64,000 nt of DNA from Hyphomicrobiales bacterium (GCA_930633525.1 CAKNFP010000002.1:1798001-1862000); one strand, 5' to 3'. Positions 1-10,337 are shown, counted from the first letter of the stretch. The notes: generated by a model from the letters alone, not told the origin. Numbers and translations are program-made.

Positions 1-38
1 CCCTCGATGACAGGGGTGAAATCGAGCTGATAGTTCAT
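1..38 (-). CDS. Polar amino-acid ABC transporter permease, N-terminus only (partial)
   Basis: Only the first 12 codons and part of the 13th are in the window. They read MNYQLDFTPVIEG on the minus strand, preceded by a strong purine-rich ribosome binding site (GGGGAG, 43-50). This N-terminus resembles HisM/ArtQ-type inner-membrane permeases of polar amino-acid ABC importers, which often begin MNY-x-LDF. The family call rests on a dozen residues, so it is tentative; the start codon and Shine-Dalgarno site are clear. Confidence 0.45.
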   Translation of the reverse strand, partial: MNYQLDFTPVIE

Positions 39-243
39 TCGTCTCCCCTCGCTGCCGACCTTCTTTTTGGGTCGATCCAATCTGTTCCCGTCGCGCCGTT
101 CTGTCGCGGCTCCAGCTACTTCGGTGCGAACCCTTAGGCCATGGACATTAATTGTACGATCTGGTTCAATTGGTCAAGTGAAATTAACCGTTTCGTTCAA
201 TCGAGCCTCATGTCCGAGAGAGTGACGGTTTGAAAGGAGTGTC

Positions 244-918
244 ATGAATCGCGTTGCTACGTCCCGGCCATCGCGGATCAAGGGTGGTAAGAAGTCCGCT
301 AGCTGGACGCAGGATCCCGAGGGGGTCAGGCAGGGTATTCTGGCAGTCGCCCGCGAGGAGTTCGTCGAATACGGGCTGAGCGGCGCGCGTGTCGATGAAA
401 TCGCGGCCAAGACAGTCACCAGCAAGAGAATGATCTACTACTATTTCGGAGATAAGGAGGGGCTCTACCAGGCGGTTCTCGAGGAGGCCTACGATCGTAT
501 TCGCAGGTTTGAACGCAGCCTGGATCTTGCGGCCTTGCCCCCCCTGGAGGCCATTGCCACGCTTGCCGGCTTCACATTCGACTATCACGCCGACAACCCG
601 GATTTTGTCCGTCTTGTTATGGTGGAGAATATTCATCACGCCCGACATCTGAAGGGCTCCTCCAAGATCAGCGATCTCAACATGTCCGCAATCGATATGA
701 TACGCGAGATATACGATCGTGGATTAGCCAGTGGCATATTCCGGGAAGGGCTTGACCCGATTGATATTCACCTGACGATCAGTGCGCTGAGCTTTTATAA
801 CGTGTCGAACCGCGCGACGATCCAGCAAGTATTCGGCCACGACATGGCAGATCCTGCCGCACGCGCTCGCCGACGAAGCAGCACGGTCGACACGGTCCTC
901 CGCATGCTCTGTCGTTGA
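244..918 (+). CDS. TetR/AcrR-family transcriptional regulator
   Basis: This 224-residue protein has a basic N-terminal tail, then a TetR helix-turn-helix (about residues 28-75; REEFVEYGLSGARVDEIA and the recognition part SKRMIYYYFGDKEGLY). The all-alpha C-terminal ligand domain resembles the TetR_C_29 type (VSNRATI and FG-H-D near the end). The start follows GGAG at good spacing. It sits divergent from an amino-acid ABC permease and convergent with the dehydroquinase-like gene, so it may control the permease operon. The effector is unknown. Confidence 0.85.
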   Translation: MNRVATSRPSRIKGGKKSASWTQDPEGVRQGILAVAREEFVEYGLSGARVDEIAAKTVTSKRMIYYYFGDKEGLYQAVLEEAYDRIRRFERSLDLAALPPLEAIATLAGFTFDYHADNPDFVRLVMVENIHHARHLKGSSKISDLNMSAIDMIREIYDRGLASGIFREGLDPIDIHLTISALSFYNVSNRATIQQVFGHDMADPAARARRRSSTVDTVLRMLCR

Positions 919-980
919 TCGTGTTTCGGCGCGCCGGAGCAAGCCGAGGCGTGACAGCCATGACCCTTGATCGGGGCCTG

Positions 981-1424
981 CTATCTCTGCGATATCAGGC
1001 TGGCGACGGCTCGTAGAGCAAGCTCGTAACCCGTTGCACCGAGGCCAATGATTACGCCAGTCGCAGTGCGGGAGATCAGTGAATTGTGATAGATGCTCTC
1101 ACGAGCGTGGATGTTCGATATATGTATTTCGATTTTTGGCTTGTCAAATGTCTTGAGGGCGTCAAGCAGCGCAATGGACGTGAATGTATAAGCAGCAGGA
1201 TTAATGACGATTCCGCAAGCCCTACTCCGTGCTTCGTGAACGTTCTCGATAAGTTCGCCTTCAAAATTCGTTTGCCGGAAATCGACCTGGAGGCCAAGCT
1301 TCTCCGCTGTTTTGTCACAGCGTTCGCGAATGTCCGCAAGTGTATCTTTGCCATAGATCGCCGGCTCGCGATCTCCCAGCAAGTTGAGATTCGGCCCATT
1401 AAGGACATAGACGACGTTGTTCAT
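981..1424 (-). CDS. aroQ: Type II 3-dehydroquinate dehydratase-like protein with altered active site
   Basis: The 147 residues match the full flavodoxin-like fold of type II dehydroquinases, which interconvert 3-dehydroquinate and 3-dehydroshikimate by trans-elimination as dodecamers. NGPNLNLLG (N9-G17), Arg19, Tyr24, Asn75, Asp88 and His101 (IHISN) are present. Two usually invariant substrate-contact residues, by Mycobacterium tuberculosis numbering, are changed: His81 is Phe (YTFTS) and Arg112 is Tyr (ESIYHNS). Its neighbours are regulators, an importer and protocatechuate genes, not biosynthetic aro genes. A catabolic quinate/shikimate role is therefore likely, or a changed substrate. The fold assignment is firm; the exact reaction is not. 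Confidence 0.75.
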   Translation of the reverse strand: MNNVVYVLNGPNLNLLGDREPAIYGKDTLADIRERCDKTAEKLGLQVDFRQTNFEGELIENVHEARSRACGIVINPAAYTFTSIALLDALKTFDKPKIEIHISNIHARESIYHNSLISRTATGVIIGLGATGYELALRAVASLISQR

Positions 1425-1571
1425 GGTGTGTTTCGGTGACGGCTCTGGGATCGAGCGATCGGACGTGTCGAAATGTCAGCGCGGCGCATGCACGCGGCGG
1501 TCGCCGATCCCCATGAGGGATCTTCATCAAACCATAAGTCGAGCGGCCGCTCAGATCAACTGTTAAAAATA

Positions 1572-1607
1572 ATATCATCGGTGATTTTTTATATCATCTG
1601 ATGATAT
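1572..1607. promoter_or_regulatory. Tandem palindromic operators upstream of the GntR gene
   Basis: A perfect inverted repeat ATATCATC-T-GATGATAT lies at 1591-1607. A degenerate copy, ATATCATC-G-GTGATTTT, lies at 1572-1588, so the copies start 19 bp apart (about two helical turns). They sit in the aroQ/gntR divergent spacer in an unusually AT-rich stretch of a GC-rich region. Autoregulatory operators of FCD-type GntR proteins are typically short palindromes like this. Control of the divergent aroQ-like gene is inferred from position. Confidence 0.6.
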
Positions 1608-1668
1608 ATGGACTTGGCTTGATGGATGGCGCCCAGTAAGCCATCGGTGGGTGAGATGGACCAAAGCC

Positions 1669-2361
1669 ATGACTGATACGGTACCGGACACGTCGGGCGA
1701 GGATGTCGCAGTCGCTTCGGCCGGCGAGCAGGCCTACGCCCGTATTCGCGCTGATATCGTCTTTGGGCGCCTGAAGCCCGCGCAGCGTTTGACGCTCGAG
1801 AAATTACGCCCCGCCTATGGGGTGGGGATCAGTACTTTGCGGGAAATTCTGAGCCGGCTCGCCCCGGAAGGGCTGGTGATCGCGGAGGGACAGCGGGGCT
1901 TTCAGGTGGCTCCATGTTCGGCGGAAGATCTCAGAGAGATCGCGGCATTGCGGCTTCTGATCGAGAAACATGCTCTCGCCCAGTCTTTTCAGGCGGGGGA
2001 CATGGAATGGGAAGGCAGGGTCGTTGCCGCGCATCACAAGCTCGCTCGCATGGAGGCAGGTCTTCTGGCTGGGGATGCATCCGGGACCGAGCAATGGAAG
2101 CGTTACGATTGGGAGTTCCACCAAGCCCTGGTCTCGGCTTGCGGCTCCAGGGCGCTTCTGGGCATTCACTCCGGCGTCTACGACCGCTATCTGCGGTATC
2201 AGATGGTTTTCGTGATCTTTCGCGGCGCCGTTGCGGCAGAAGAACACAAGGCTCTGCTCACATGCGCGCTCAGCCGTGATGCCGACGAAGCGCAGCGCGT
2301 GCTCGAAAGGCATGTGCAAGGCTGTCTGGATTTCGCTTTCCAGAACAAGTTGGTCACCTGA
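1669..2361 (+). CDS. GntR-family (FCD/FadR-type) transcriptional regulator
   Basis: The protein has an N-terminal winged helix (about residues 18-80; AYARIRADIVFGRLKP, then STLREILSRLAPEGLV) and a C-terminal all-helical FCD domain. The FCD metal-site signature D-x-x-x-H appears in YDWEFHQAL, and a later ERHVQG supplies another ligand histidine. FCD regulators usually sense carboxylic acids. It lies upstream of the branched-chain-type importer and divergent from the aroQ-like gene, so both are plausible targets. A GTG at 1651 is in frame; ATG 1669 is preferred because the added residues are not family-like. Confidence 0.85.
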   Translation: MTDTVPDTSGEDVAVASAGEQAYARIRADIVFGRLKPAQRLTLEKLRPAYGVGISTLREILSRLAPEGLVIAEGQRGFQVAPCSAEDLREIAALRLLIEKHALAQSFQAGDMEWEGRVVAAHHKLARMEAGLLAGDASGTEQWKRYDWEFHQALVSACGSRALLGIHSGVYDRYLRYQMVFVIFRGAVAAEEHKALLTCALSRDADEAQRVLERHVQGCLDFAFQNKLVT

Positions 2362-2742
2362 GTGGGACCCGAGGAGGGGACACGAATGGCGATCGCCCCC
2401 GGATACGACATGGCGATCGCGTCCCGCCCATCGAGAACGGTTTTGAAAAAAGCGGCCTCGCTCTTACCTGTCCGTGAGACGTCTGTGCTCGCGCGACAGG
2501 GACTTCAGAAGGGGCGCCGGTGTTCCGGCATCGGCGGGCAGGTTTGCGTGATCTCGCTCGGGTGCGACGTTGCCCGGCTCATTGCGTATGGGCTTATAAC
2601 TCCCAAGCTATAGATCATCGCCACTTTTTCATTTCCTCCTGACAAGGGGATTTGCAAAATGTCTGGTGGGGCAATCGCGCCAAGCGATGTCCCATCGCTG
2701 TCCGATCGAAGGTAAGCTTCTGGCAGCTTTGGGAGGATTGAT
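2362..2742. other. Intergenic leader before the importer operon
   Basis: These 381 bp hold no convincing gene. The sequence carries the ribosome binding site GGGAGGA about 6 bp before the importer start, and an AT-rich patch near 2598-2635 with a single ATCATC half-site resembling the GntR operator arms. I see no clear promoter hexamers. Confidence 0.4.
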
Positions 2743-3909
2743 ATGAAAAAGCTGGCCTTACTTGCGCTGGCGCTCGCCATGAGCAGTGGCGTGGCCATCG
2801 CCGATACCATCAAGATTGGTGTGGTTGGCCCTTTCTCGGGGCCGGCGGCGCTGCAGGGGCGCAATTTCCAGGCGGGGATCGATGCCTGGCTCGCGCTCCA
2901 TGGGAACAAGATCGGCAACAATACCATCGAGATCGTCTATCGTGATCTGCCCGCGGCGGATCCCGCCAAGTCAGCCGCCGTGACGCGCGATCTCATTGTT
3001 GGCGAGGGCGTACAATATCTCGCGGGTTACTATTACACGCCTGATGCCATGGCCGCTGCTCCGATCCTGGTCGAGGGCAATGTGCCTATGGTCGTGTTCA
3101 ATGCGGCCACCTCGGCGATCATGAACGCCAGCCCCTATGTGGTGCGTACATCCTTTACGACCTGGCAGACGTCAACGCCGATGGCGACCGTCGCGCGTGA
3201 GCGCGGCATCAAGAAGGCCATCACCGTCGTGACCGACTATGGCCCGGGCGTCGACGCGGAGTCGGCCTTCGTCAAAGGCTTCAAGGATGCGGGCGGCGAG
3301 ATCGTGGCTTCGGTGCGCATGCCGATGAACACCAATGACTTCAGCCCGATCATGCAGCGCATCAAGGATTCAGGAGCCGAGGCGGTTTTCGCCTTTCTGC
3401 CTTCGGGGCCGGCGACCCTTGGTTTCATGAAGTCCTTCGCCGAGAACGGTCTTCGGAAGGCGGGCATCACCCTGCTGGCGCCGGGGGATCTCACGCAGGA
3501 ATCGGATCTGCCGGCGCTGCGCGATAGCGCTTTGGGAACCTTGACGACGTTTCACTATGCGGTGAGCCACGATTCGCCTGAGAACAAAGCCTTCGTCGAG
3601 GCGGCCTCGAAGGCTATCGGCGATCCCGCGAACCTGAGCTTCCCGGCCGTGGGCGCTTACGACGGTATGTATGTCATCGCGAAGATGATCGAGGCGACAG
3701 GCGGCAAGCAGGACGCGAAGGCGGCGGTCGAGGCGGTGAAGGGTCTGTCGTGGATGAGCCCTCGCGGGCCGGTGACGATCAATCCGCAAAACCGTCACAT
3801 CACGCAGAACATCTATCTTCGCGAGGTGGCTGAAGACAACGGAAAATACATCAACAAGGAAATTCGTACTTTCGAGAAGCAAGGTGATCCCGGTTGGAAG
3901 GCGCCGTGA
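2743..3909 (+). CDS. Branched-chain-type ABC importer, periplasmic substrate-binding protein
   Basis: The 388-residue precursor has a Sec signal peptide (MKKLALLALALAMSSGVAIA) and a full Peripla_BP_6/LivJ-like domain beginning DTIKIGVVGPFSGPAAL, with the usual two-lobe layout. It is the first gene of a five-gene importer operon. Its company (aroQ-like gene, GntR, pobA) points to an aromatic or hydroaromatic carboxylate rather than leucine. LivJ-like proteins in soil bacteria often bind such acids, but the ligand cannot be read from sequence. Confidence 0.9.
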   Translation: MKKLALLALALAMSSGVAIADTIKIGVVGPFSGPAALQGRNFQAGIDAWLALHGNKIGNNTIEIVYRDLPAADPAKSAAVTRDLIVGEGVQYLAGYYYTPDAMAAAPILVEGNVPMVVFNAATSAIMNASPYVVRTSFTTWQTSTPMATVARERGIKKAITVVTDYGPGVDAESAFVKGFKDAGGEIVASVRMPMNTNDFSPIMQRIKDSGAEAVFAFLPSGPATLGFMKSFAENGLRKAGITLLAPGDLTQESDLPALRDSALGTLTTFHYAVSHDSPENKAFVEAASKAIGDPANLSFPAVGAYDGMYVIAKMIEATGGKQDAKAAVEAVKGLSWMSPRGPVTINPQNRHITQNIYLREVAEDNGKYINKEIRTFEKQGDPGWKAP

Positions 3910-3959
3910 CGACCAAGCTTTGTCGAGGCAAGCCGTCCATAAGTCGAAGCTGAGGTGCG

Positions 3960-4823
3960 ATGCAAACAATTCTCTCCATCGCCGTTGATGCATTCGCCTA
4001 TAGCATGGTGCTCTTCGTCATTTCCATCGGCCTCAGTGTGACGATGGGATTGATGAAAGTCGTGAATCTCGCCCATGGCGCTTTCGCGATGATGGGGGGC
4101 TATCTCGCTGCCTTCGTGATTCATCAGTTCGGCGCGCCTTACGGCCTTGCCATCGTCGTGGCGGTGATCGGTACCGTGCTGGCCGCCATTCCTCTCGAGC
4201 GGTGGCTTTACCGCCGCATTTATGGAGCGCCTGAGCTCACCCAGGTGCTTATGACCATCGGCATCACCTTCGTGATCATCGGTATCGCCAATTACGTGAT
4301 GGGGCCTTCGCTCAAGACAATACCTCTACCGGAGGGGTTGGAAGGGCCCGTCGATATCGGCTTCCGATCGATTGCGGCGCACAAGCTCTTCGCTGTAGCG
4401 ACTGGGCTTGTCGTCGCAGGCGCCCTGTGGGTTTTGATCGAACGGACGGCATTTGGCGTGAAGCTTCGCGCTTCCGTCGACAATGCTGCGATGGCGGGGG
4501 CGCTCGGGGTGCGCACCAAAATCGTCTATGCGGTCAGCTTCGCGGCAGCGGTTGGGCTCGCTGCGCTTGGCGGCGTTGTCGGGGCCCAATTGCTCCCTAT
4601 CGAGCCCTACTATGCCTTACGCTACATGGTGACATTCCTGGTCGTGGTGTCCGTGGGGGGCGCTGGCTCAATCCCGGGAGCGTTGCTTGCCTGTCTGCTG
4701 CTGGGCGCTATTGAGACGACGGGCCGCTATCTGATGCCGGAGTTTGGCGAGTTCTTCTTCTATCTCGCCGTCATCGCGATCGTCTGCATTTTTCCCCGCG
4801 GCTTGCTGGGACGTGCCACATGA
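3960..4823 (+). CDS. livH: Branched-chain-type ABC importer, inner-membrane permease (LivH-like)
   Basis: This 287-residue polytopic membrane protein has the LivH/BPD_transp_2 pattern. It starts SMVLFVISIGLSVTMGLMKVVNLAHGAF, a hallmark of the family. Its stop overlaps the livM-like start as ATGA, so the two are translationally coupled. It pairs with the LivM-like permease to form the channel. The symbol reflects family, not demonstrated leucine transport. Confidence 0.9.
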   Translation: MQTILSIAVDAFAYSMVLFVISIGLSVTMGLMKVVNLAHGAFAMMGGYLAAFVIHQFGAPYGLAIVVAVIGTVLAAIPLERWLYRRIYGAPELTQVLMTIGITFVIIGIANYVMGPSLKTIPLPEGLEGPVDIGFRSIAAHKLFAVATGLVVAGALWVLIERTAFGVKLRASVDNAAMAGALGVRTKIVYAVSFAAAVGLAALGGVVGAQLLPIEPYYALRYMVTFLVVVSVGGAGSIPGALLACLLLGAIETTGRYLMPEFGEFFFYLAVIAIVCIFPRGLLGRAT

Positions 4824-5830
4824 CAGACGCTACGCTCAAGATGCAAGGCGTGGCAGGCCTTACAAGGGCACGACGAAGTATGGCTGTCGACGCGGCGGCA
4901 GTCGTGATCATCGTCGTCGCGTCCAGCTTTCTTTATTTTTTCTTTCCCGGCAGCCTTGCATTGTTCACGCGGATGATCGCGATCATGCTGCTGGCGTTAT
5001 CGCTGGATCTCGTCACGGGATTTGCCGGCGTCGCGACACTCGGACATGCGGCCCTGTTCGGTGCGGGCGCCTATGCGGCCGGCATCCTGGCTTCAAAATT
5101 CGGATTGACGGATCCCTTCGCCATGCTCGGCATCGGCGCCGTGGCGGGTGCGCTCGCCGGCATGGTATCAAGCCTTGTCATCCTGCGCGGTCATGGCCTG
5201 GGTCAACTGGTCCTTTCGATCGCCATCGTGCAGCTGGCCCATGAGGCGGCGAACAAGCTTTCCACCTGGACAGGCGGAAGTGACGGTCTGTCCGGCATCG
5301 CACCGGCGCCGGTGTTCGGCCTTTTCCGTTTCGACCTTTGGGGGCGAACCGCTTTCATCCTCGCGGTCGCGCTTCTCCTGGTGGTGTTTGTCGTGCTGCG
5401 TGTGATCGTGCGCTCGCCCTTCGGGATGCTATGCCGCGGCATCAAGCAGGATCCGATCCGCGTCAGGGCAATGGGAGCGCCGGTCTATGGAACGCTGGTC
5501 AAGCTCTACGCGATCGCTGGCGCGGTCGCCGGGTTGGGGGGCGCCTTGTCGGCCATCGCCACGAAGGTGGTGGGGCTGGATAGCCTGTCTTTCACGCTGT
5601 CCGCCGAGGCACTTGTCATGTTGGTCCTTGGAGGTGTTGGAAAGCTGTTCGGAGCCCTGATCGGTACATTTGTGTTCATCTGGTTTGAACATCTCGTTTC
5701 GGCGATCAACCCTTTCCACTGGCTGACCATCGTCGGGGCGATGCTGATCGCTGTCGTGCTCTTCGAACCCAAAGGACTAACCGGCGCGATTGAAGCGCTC
5801 TGGAAACGGACGCGAGGAGGCGAAAGATGA
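4820..5830 (+). CDS. livM: Branched-chain-type ABC importer, inner-membrane permease (LivM-like)
   Basis: This 336-residue polytopic protein carries the LivM signature LSLDLVTGFAGVATLGHAALFGAGAYAAG, here split across residues near 50-80, and the usual series of transmembrane helices. It overlaps the genes on both sides by 4 bp, so it is tightly coupled in the operon. It is the second permease of the channel heterodimer. Confidence 0.9.
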   Translation: MTDATLKMQGVAGLTRARRSMAVDAAAVVIIVVASSFLYFFFPGSLALFTRMIAIMLLALSLDLVTGFAGVATLGHAALFGAGAYAAGILASKFGLTDPFAMLGIGAVAGALAGMVSSLVILRGHGLGQLVLSIAIVQLAHEAANKLSTWTGGSDGLSGIAPAPVFGLFRFDLWGRTAFILAVALLLVVFVVLRVIVRSPFGMLCRGIKQDPIRVRAMGAPVYGTLVKLYAIAGAVAGLGGALSAIATKVVGLDSLSFTLSAEALVMLVLGGVGKLFGALIGTFVFIWFEHLVSAINPFHWLTIVGAMLIAVVLFEPKGLTGAIEALWKRTRGGER

Positions 5831-6588
5831 GCCTTCTCGAAGTTCGCCAGCTCAACAAACGGTTCGGGGGGTTGATTGTCACGCGCGATGTGTCGCTCAC
5901 CCTCCACAAGGGAGACCGGGTTGCGTTGATCGGCCCGAACGGTGCGGGAAAGACAACCTTCGTCAACCTTGTAACGGGGCATGTTCGACCCGATGCCGGG
6001 AGCGTTTCCCTCGACGGCGAGGATGTGACCCGCTGGTCACCAACCCGGCGCGTCCGAGGGGGACTTGTGCGCAGCTTTCAGGTGACACGCCTTTTCTCGG
6101 ACATGACACCGGAGGAGCATGTGGCGCTCGCTCTGCTTCAGCGGCTTGGACGATCGGGGCGTCTGTTCGCCGATTTTCGCACCATGCCGGATGTGGTTCG
6201 CGAAGCCGAGGAGATCCTGGTGCTCTTCAACTTGAACGGGATAGCGCGGGTTCCGGTCGGGGCGATTGCCTATGGGCAGCAGCGGCTGCTTGAGGTTGCG
6301 CTCGTCATGGCGCTGCGGCCCAAGGTGCTGTTACTCGACGAGCCAGCGGCAGGCGTTCCCAGTGCCGATATCGCGCTCATTGAGCGGGCGCTCGCGCAAC
6401 TGCCCGCTGATCTCGCGGTATTGATGATCGATCATGACATGGATTTCGTGTTCCGTTTTGCCCGCAAGGTGATCGTGCTGGCGGCGGGTGGCGTCATATT
6501 CGACGGCACGCCGGAAGCCGTCACGACGAATGCCGATGTACGTCAGGCCTATCTCGGGAGCTATGCTGATGACCGCAGCGTCGCTTGA
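5827..6588 (+). CDS. livG: Branched-chain-type ABC importer, ATP-binding protein (LivG-like)
   Basis: The 253 residues form a complete ABC ATPase: Walker A GPNGAGKTT (about residues 37-45), a signature region YGQQRLLEVAL in place of the classic LSGGQ, Walker B VLLLDEPAAG and the switch histidine in MIDHDMDFVF. Replacement of LSGGQ by an x-YGQQ form is normal for LivG. It energises the LivHM-like channel together with the LivF-like subunit. Confidence 0.92.
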   Translation: MSLLEVRQLNKRFGGLIVTRDVSLTLHKGDRVALIGPNGAGKTTFVNLVTGHVRPDAGSVSLDGEDVTRWSPTRRVRGGLVRSFQVTRLFSDMTPEEHVALALLQRLGRSGRLFADFRTMPDVVREAEEILVLFNLNGIARVPVGAIAYGQQRLLEVALVMALRPKVLLLDEPAAGVPSADIALIERALAQLPADLAVLMIDHDMDFVFRFARKVIVLAAGGVIFDGTPEAVTTNADVRQAYLGSYADDRSVA

Positions 6589-7279
6589 CGTGAAAGGCCT
6601 CAGCGCCGGCTATGGCCCGACCCGCATTCTGGAGGATGTGACCTTCCACGTTCCGGCGGGCGGGCGGCTGGCCGTGCTCGGCCGCAATGGGGTGGGCAAG
6701 ACGACGCTTTTTGCCTCGATCGCGGGACAGACGAAGCGCTACGCTGGACGTGTCATGATCGAGACGCTGGATCTGACATCACTCGACGGCTCGGCGCGGG
6801 CGCTGGGTGGCCTCGGCTATGTGCCGCAGAACCGGTCGATCTTCCAATCCCTGACTGTGGAAGAGAACCTGCAGGTCGGTCTCAAGCGGCGCCCGAGATC
6901 CGCGATCGAGGAAAGCTACGCGATGTTTCCTCGCCTCAAGGAGAGGCGCAACAATCTGGGCTCGCAGCTGAGCGGGGGCGAGCAGCAGATGCTCACGACG
7001 GCGCGAACAATCCTTGGCCAGCCGGCGGTGCTGCTCCTGGATGAGCCGTTGGAGGGACTGGCACCCGTCATATGCGACGAGCTGATGGCCGCTCTGACAG
7101 CGTTGGCTGCTGCCAGGACAATGACAATCCTGTTGGTGGAGCAGCGGATCAAGGCGGCGCTCGATTTCGCCGACGACGTCATCATTCTCGAACGCGGGCG
7201 AATCGTCTGGCACGGAATGCCCGGGACGCTCGCCGCGGAGCCGCAGCTTGTGCAACGCCTCCTCGGCGTCGGGCCTTGA
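6569..7279 (+). CDS. livF: Branched-chain-type ABC importer, ATP-binding protein (LivF-like)
   Basis: This is an ABC ATPase of about 236 residues with Walker A GRNGVGKTT, signature LSGGEQQML, Walker B VLLLDEPLEG and an H-loop replaced by Gln (LLVEQRI), which is normal for LivF. The start was set at ATG 6569 because GGGAG at 6556-6560 gives 8-bp spacing; ATG 6563 is too close. It begins inside the last 20 bp of livG. It is the last gene of the operon and is convergent with pobA. Confidence 0.9.
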   Translation: MTAASLDVKGLSAGYGPTRILEDVTFHVPAGGRLAVLGRNGVGKTTLFASIAGQTKRYAGRVMIETLDLTSLDGSARALGGLGYVPQNRSIFQSLTVEENLQVGLKRRPRSAIEESYAMFPRLKERRNNLGSQLSGGEQQMLTTARTILGQPAVLLLDEPLEGLAPVICDELMAALTALAAARTMTILLVEQRIKAALDFADDVIILERGRIVWHGMPGTLAAEPQLVQRLLGVGP

Positions 7280-7310
7280 AGGCCGTTGCGCGGGACAGGA
7301 GGGCGGAGGA

Positions 7311-8486
<1,176 letters not shown>

Positions 8487-8556
8487 TTAGGAATGCTGCG
8501 CGCAAAGCCACGGGAAGCCAATGGACGGAGCACGCAAAGTATTGGAATATCCGACC

Positions 8557-9414
8557 ATGGAAGCAATTCCGATCTATGCGCTTTTCGGCGAGGCGGTCCC
8601 GGACAGGGAGCACGAATGGCTCCATTGGGAGACCATCGTCTCGCGCAGCAGTCGCCATGATTTCCGGATCGCTCCGCATCGTCACGAGCAGCTGTTCCAG
8701 ATCCTCCAGGTGACCAGCGGCACCGTGCGGGCGACGATCGATGGCGCGACATACGATTTCGTCGGCCCGGCGGTTGTGGTCGTCCCCGCGATGACGGTGC
8801 ATGGCTATGTGTTCAGTCGCGATGTCCTGGGTGTCGTGCTGACGCTGATGGAAAGGGATGTGCAGGCCGCGGGACGGGACGTCAGCGAAATCAGCGCGCA
8901 GCCGCGCGTGCTCACTGGGTGCGGGATGGATGAGGTGCACGCGGCGATCGCCAATTTGATTGCCGAGGTAGACCGTCGGGAGATCGGCCACGGCATGGCG
9001 ATGCCAGCCCTGATTACCTTGCTGCTCGTTGCCTTAGCACGGGCAGGCCGGCTTTATGATCGCGCCGATGCCCGGTTCAACCAGGCGGCGCGGCATGCTG
9101 CTGCTTTCCGTGCTTTGGTCGACAGGCGTTATCGGACCACGCGCGTCATTGGCGACTACGCGGAGGCGTTGGGGATCAGCCAGACGCATCTCAACCGGAT
9201 TAGCCGCCAGGTGCTTGGCATTTCGGCGCTGCAGATCATCGAGCGGCGTATCGCGCTGGAGGCGCGGCGGCAGTTGCTGTTTTCATCTCTGACGATCAAG
9301 CAGATCGGTGCGGAGCTTGGCTATGATGACCCCGCTTATTTTACGCGGTTTTTGACGCGGATGCTGGGCGTGGCGCCCAGCCGGTACCGCGAGGCTACAA
9401 GGGCGTCGCTTTAG
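8557..9414 (+). CDS. pobR: AraC-family regulator, probable PobR
   Basis: The protein has about 285 residues: an N-terminal cupin-like effector domain (HRHEQLFQILQV) and a C-terminal pair of helix-turn-helices (about residues 185-280; SQTHLNRISRQVLGISALQII, then IKQIGAELGYDDPAYFTRF). ATG 8557 is preferred over 8521 because MEAIPIYALFGE is the family-like start. It is divergent from pobA and probably activates it in response to 4-hydroxybenzoate. Its 3' end overlaps the convergent pcaQ by 4 bp. Confidence 0.85.
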   Translation: MEAIPIYALFGEAVPDREHEWLHWETIVSRSSRHDFRIAPHRHEQLFQILQVTSGTVRATIDGATYDFVGPAVVVVPAMTVHGYVFSRDVLGVVLTLMERDVQAAGRDVSEISAQPRVLTGCGMDEVHAAIANLIAEVDRREIGHGMAMPALITLLLVALARAGRLYDRADARFNQAARHAAAFRALVDRRYRTTRVIGDYAEALGISQTHLNRISRQVLGISALQIIERRIALEARRQLLFSSLTIKQIGAELGYDDPAYFTRFLTRMLGVAPSRYREATRASL

Positions 9415-10337
9415 TCGCACAGCCTCGCTGCCGCGTCGCGCACGGTTCTCATGAAGGCCATGGCCGATAACGACAGCGTGGTGTCGGTACGGGTTGTGAG
9501 CCCGACGGGCCCCGTAGTTTCCTTGGTATCAACAGGCAGGGCGACGAGCAACTGCTCAGCCATGTCATTGGCGACTACGCCTTCGGAAATGATCCATATG
9601 GCGTCGGTCTGACGCGTATAGGCGCGGCCAAAGGCATTGGAGACCGTTTCGACATTCGCCCGCAGACCAGCAATGCCGTTGGCCATCAGCATGCGGTCCA
9701 CGAAAGGCCGGATCACCGAGTCAGGTGTCGGCAGGAGGGTCTGGTAGTTTTCGATCATCGCAAGGTCAAATCTGCTTTCCTTGAGCAAGGGATGGCCAGG
9801 CCTGACGACCATGACGACGCGTTCGGAATAGAGATGCTCGAAGGCAAATCCGAGCATTGCATCCGGTTCAGCCATCCTGCCGATGACAAGATCGACGTCG
9901 CCAGTCCGCAGGAGAGACAGGAGATAGCCGTTGGGCCCGGTTATAATACGGGCGCGCGTGCCAGGCCCTTGGGATGAGAACGCTTCGACGGCCGCCGGAA
10001 GGATGCGCGCGGAGACCGTGGGCAAGGCACCGATTTTGACGGTTGTGACGGCGCTGGTTTGCCGCGCAGCCTCGATGCCATGGCGCAACGCGGCCAGGCT
10101 CGTCCCGGCGTAGCGATAGAAAACCTCACCCAGGGGCGTCAGCGCGAGAATGCGTCGGCTGCGATCAAAAAGCGTCGCGCCGACAAGATCCTCCAATTCC
10201 TGGATGGTCTTTGAGACCGCAGGCTGGCTGATGTTAAGCGCGTTGGCCGCTTTGACGACACTGCTGAGCCGCGCCACCTCCAGAAAGCACGAGATGTGGC
10301 GGAGCTTGATACGCGGATCGATGATAGGGCGAGACAT
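9411..10337 (-). CDS. pcaQ: LysR-family regulator of the pca operon
   Basis: The 308-residue LysR-type protein has an N-terminal winged helix (LRHISCFLEVARLSSVVKAA, split here by family convention at residues 12-60) and a C-terminal effector domain of PBP type. It is divergent from pcaD, as in rhizobia where PcaQ activates pcaDCHGB in response to beta-carboxymuconate-type intermediates. The operator found in the spacer supports the assignment. Confidence 0.9.
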   Translation of the reverse strand: MSRPIIDPRIKLRHISCFLEVARLSSVVKAANALNISQPAVSKTIQELEDLVGATLFDRSRRILALTPLGEVFYRYAGTSLAALRHGIEAARQTSAVTTVKIGALPTVSARILPAAVEAFSSQGPGTRARIITGPNGYLLSLLRTGDVDLVIGRMAEPDAMLGFAFEHLYSERVVMVVRPGHPLLKESRFDLAMIENYQTLLPTPDSVIRPFVDRMLMANGIAGLRANVETVSNAFGRAYTRQTDAIWIISEGVVANDMAEQLLVALPVDTKETTGPVGLTTRTDTTLSLSAMAFMRTVRDAAARLCD

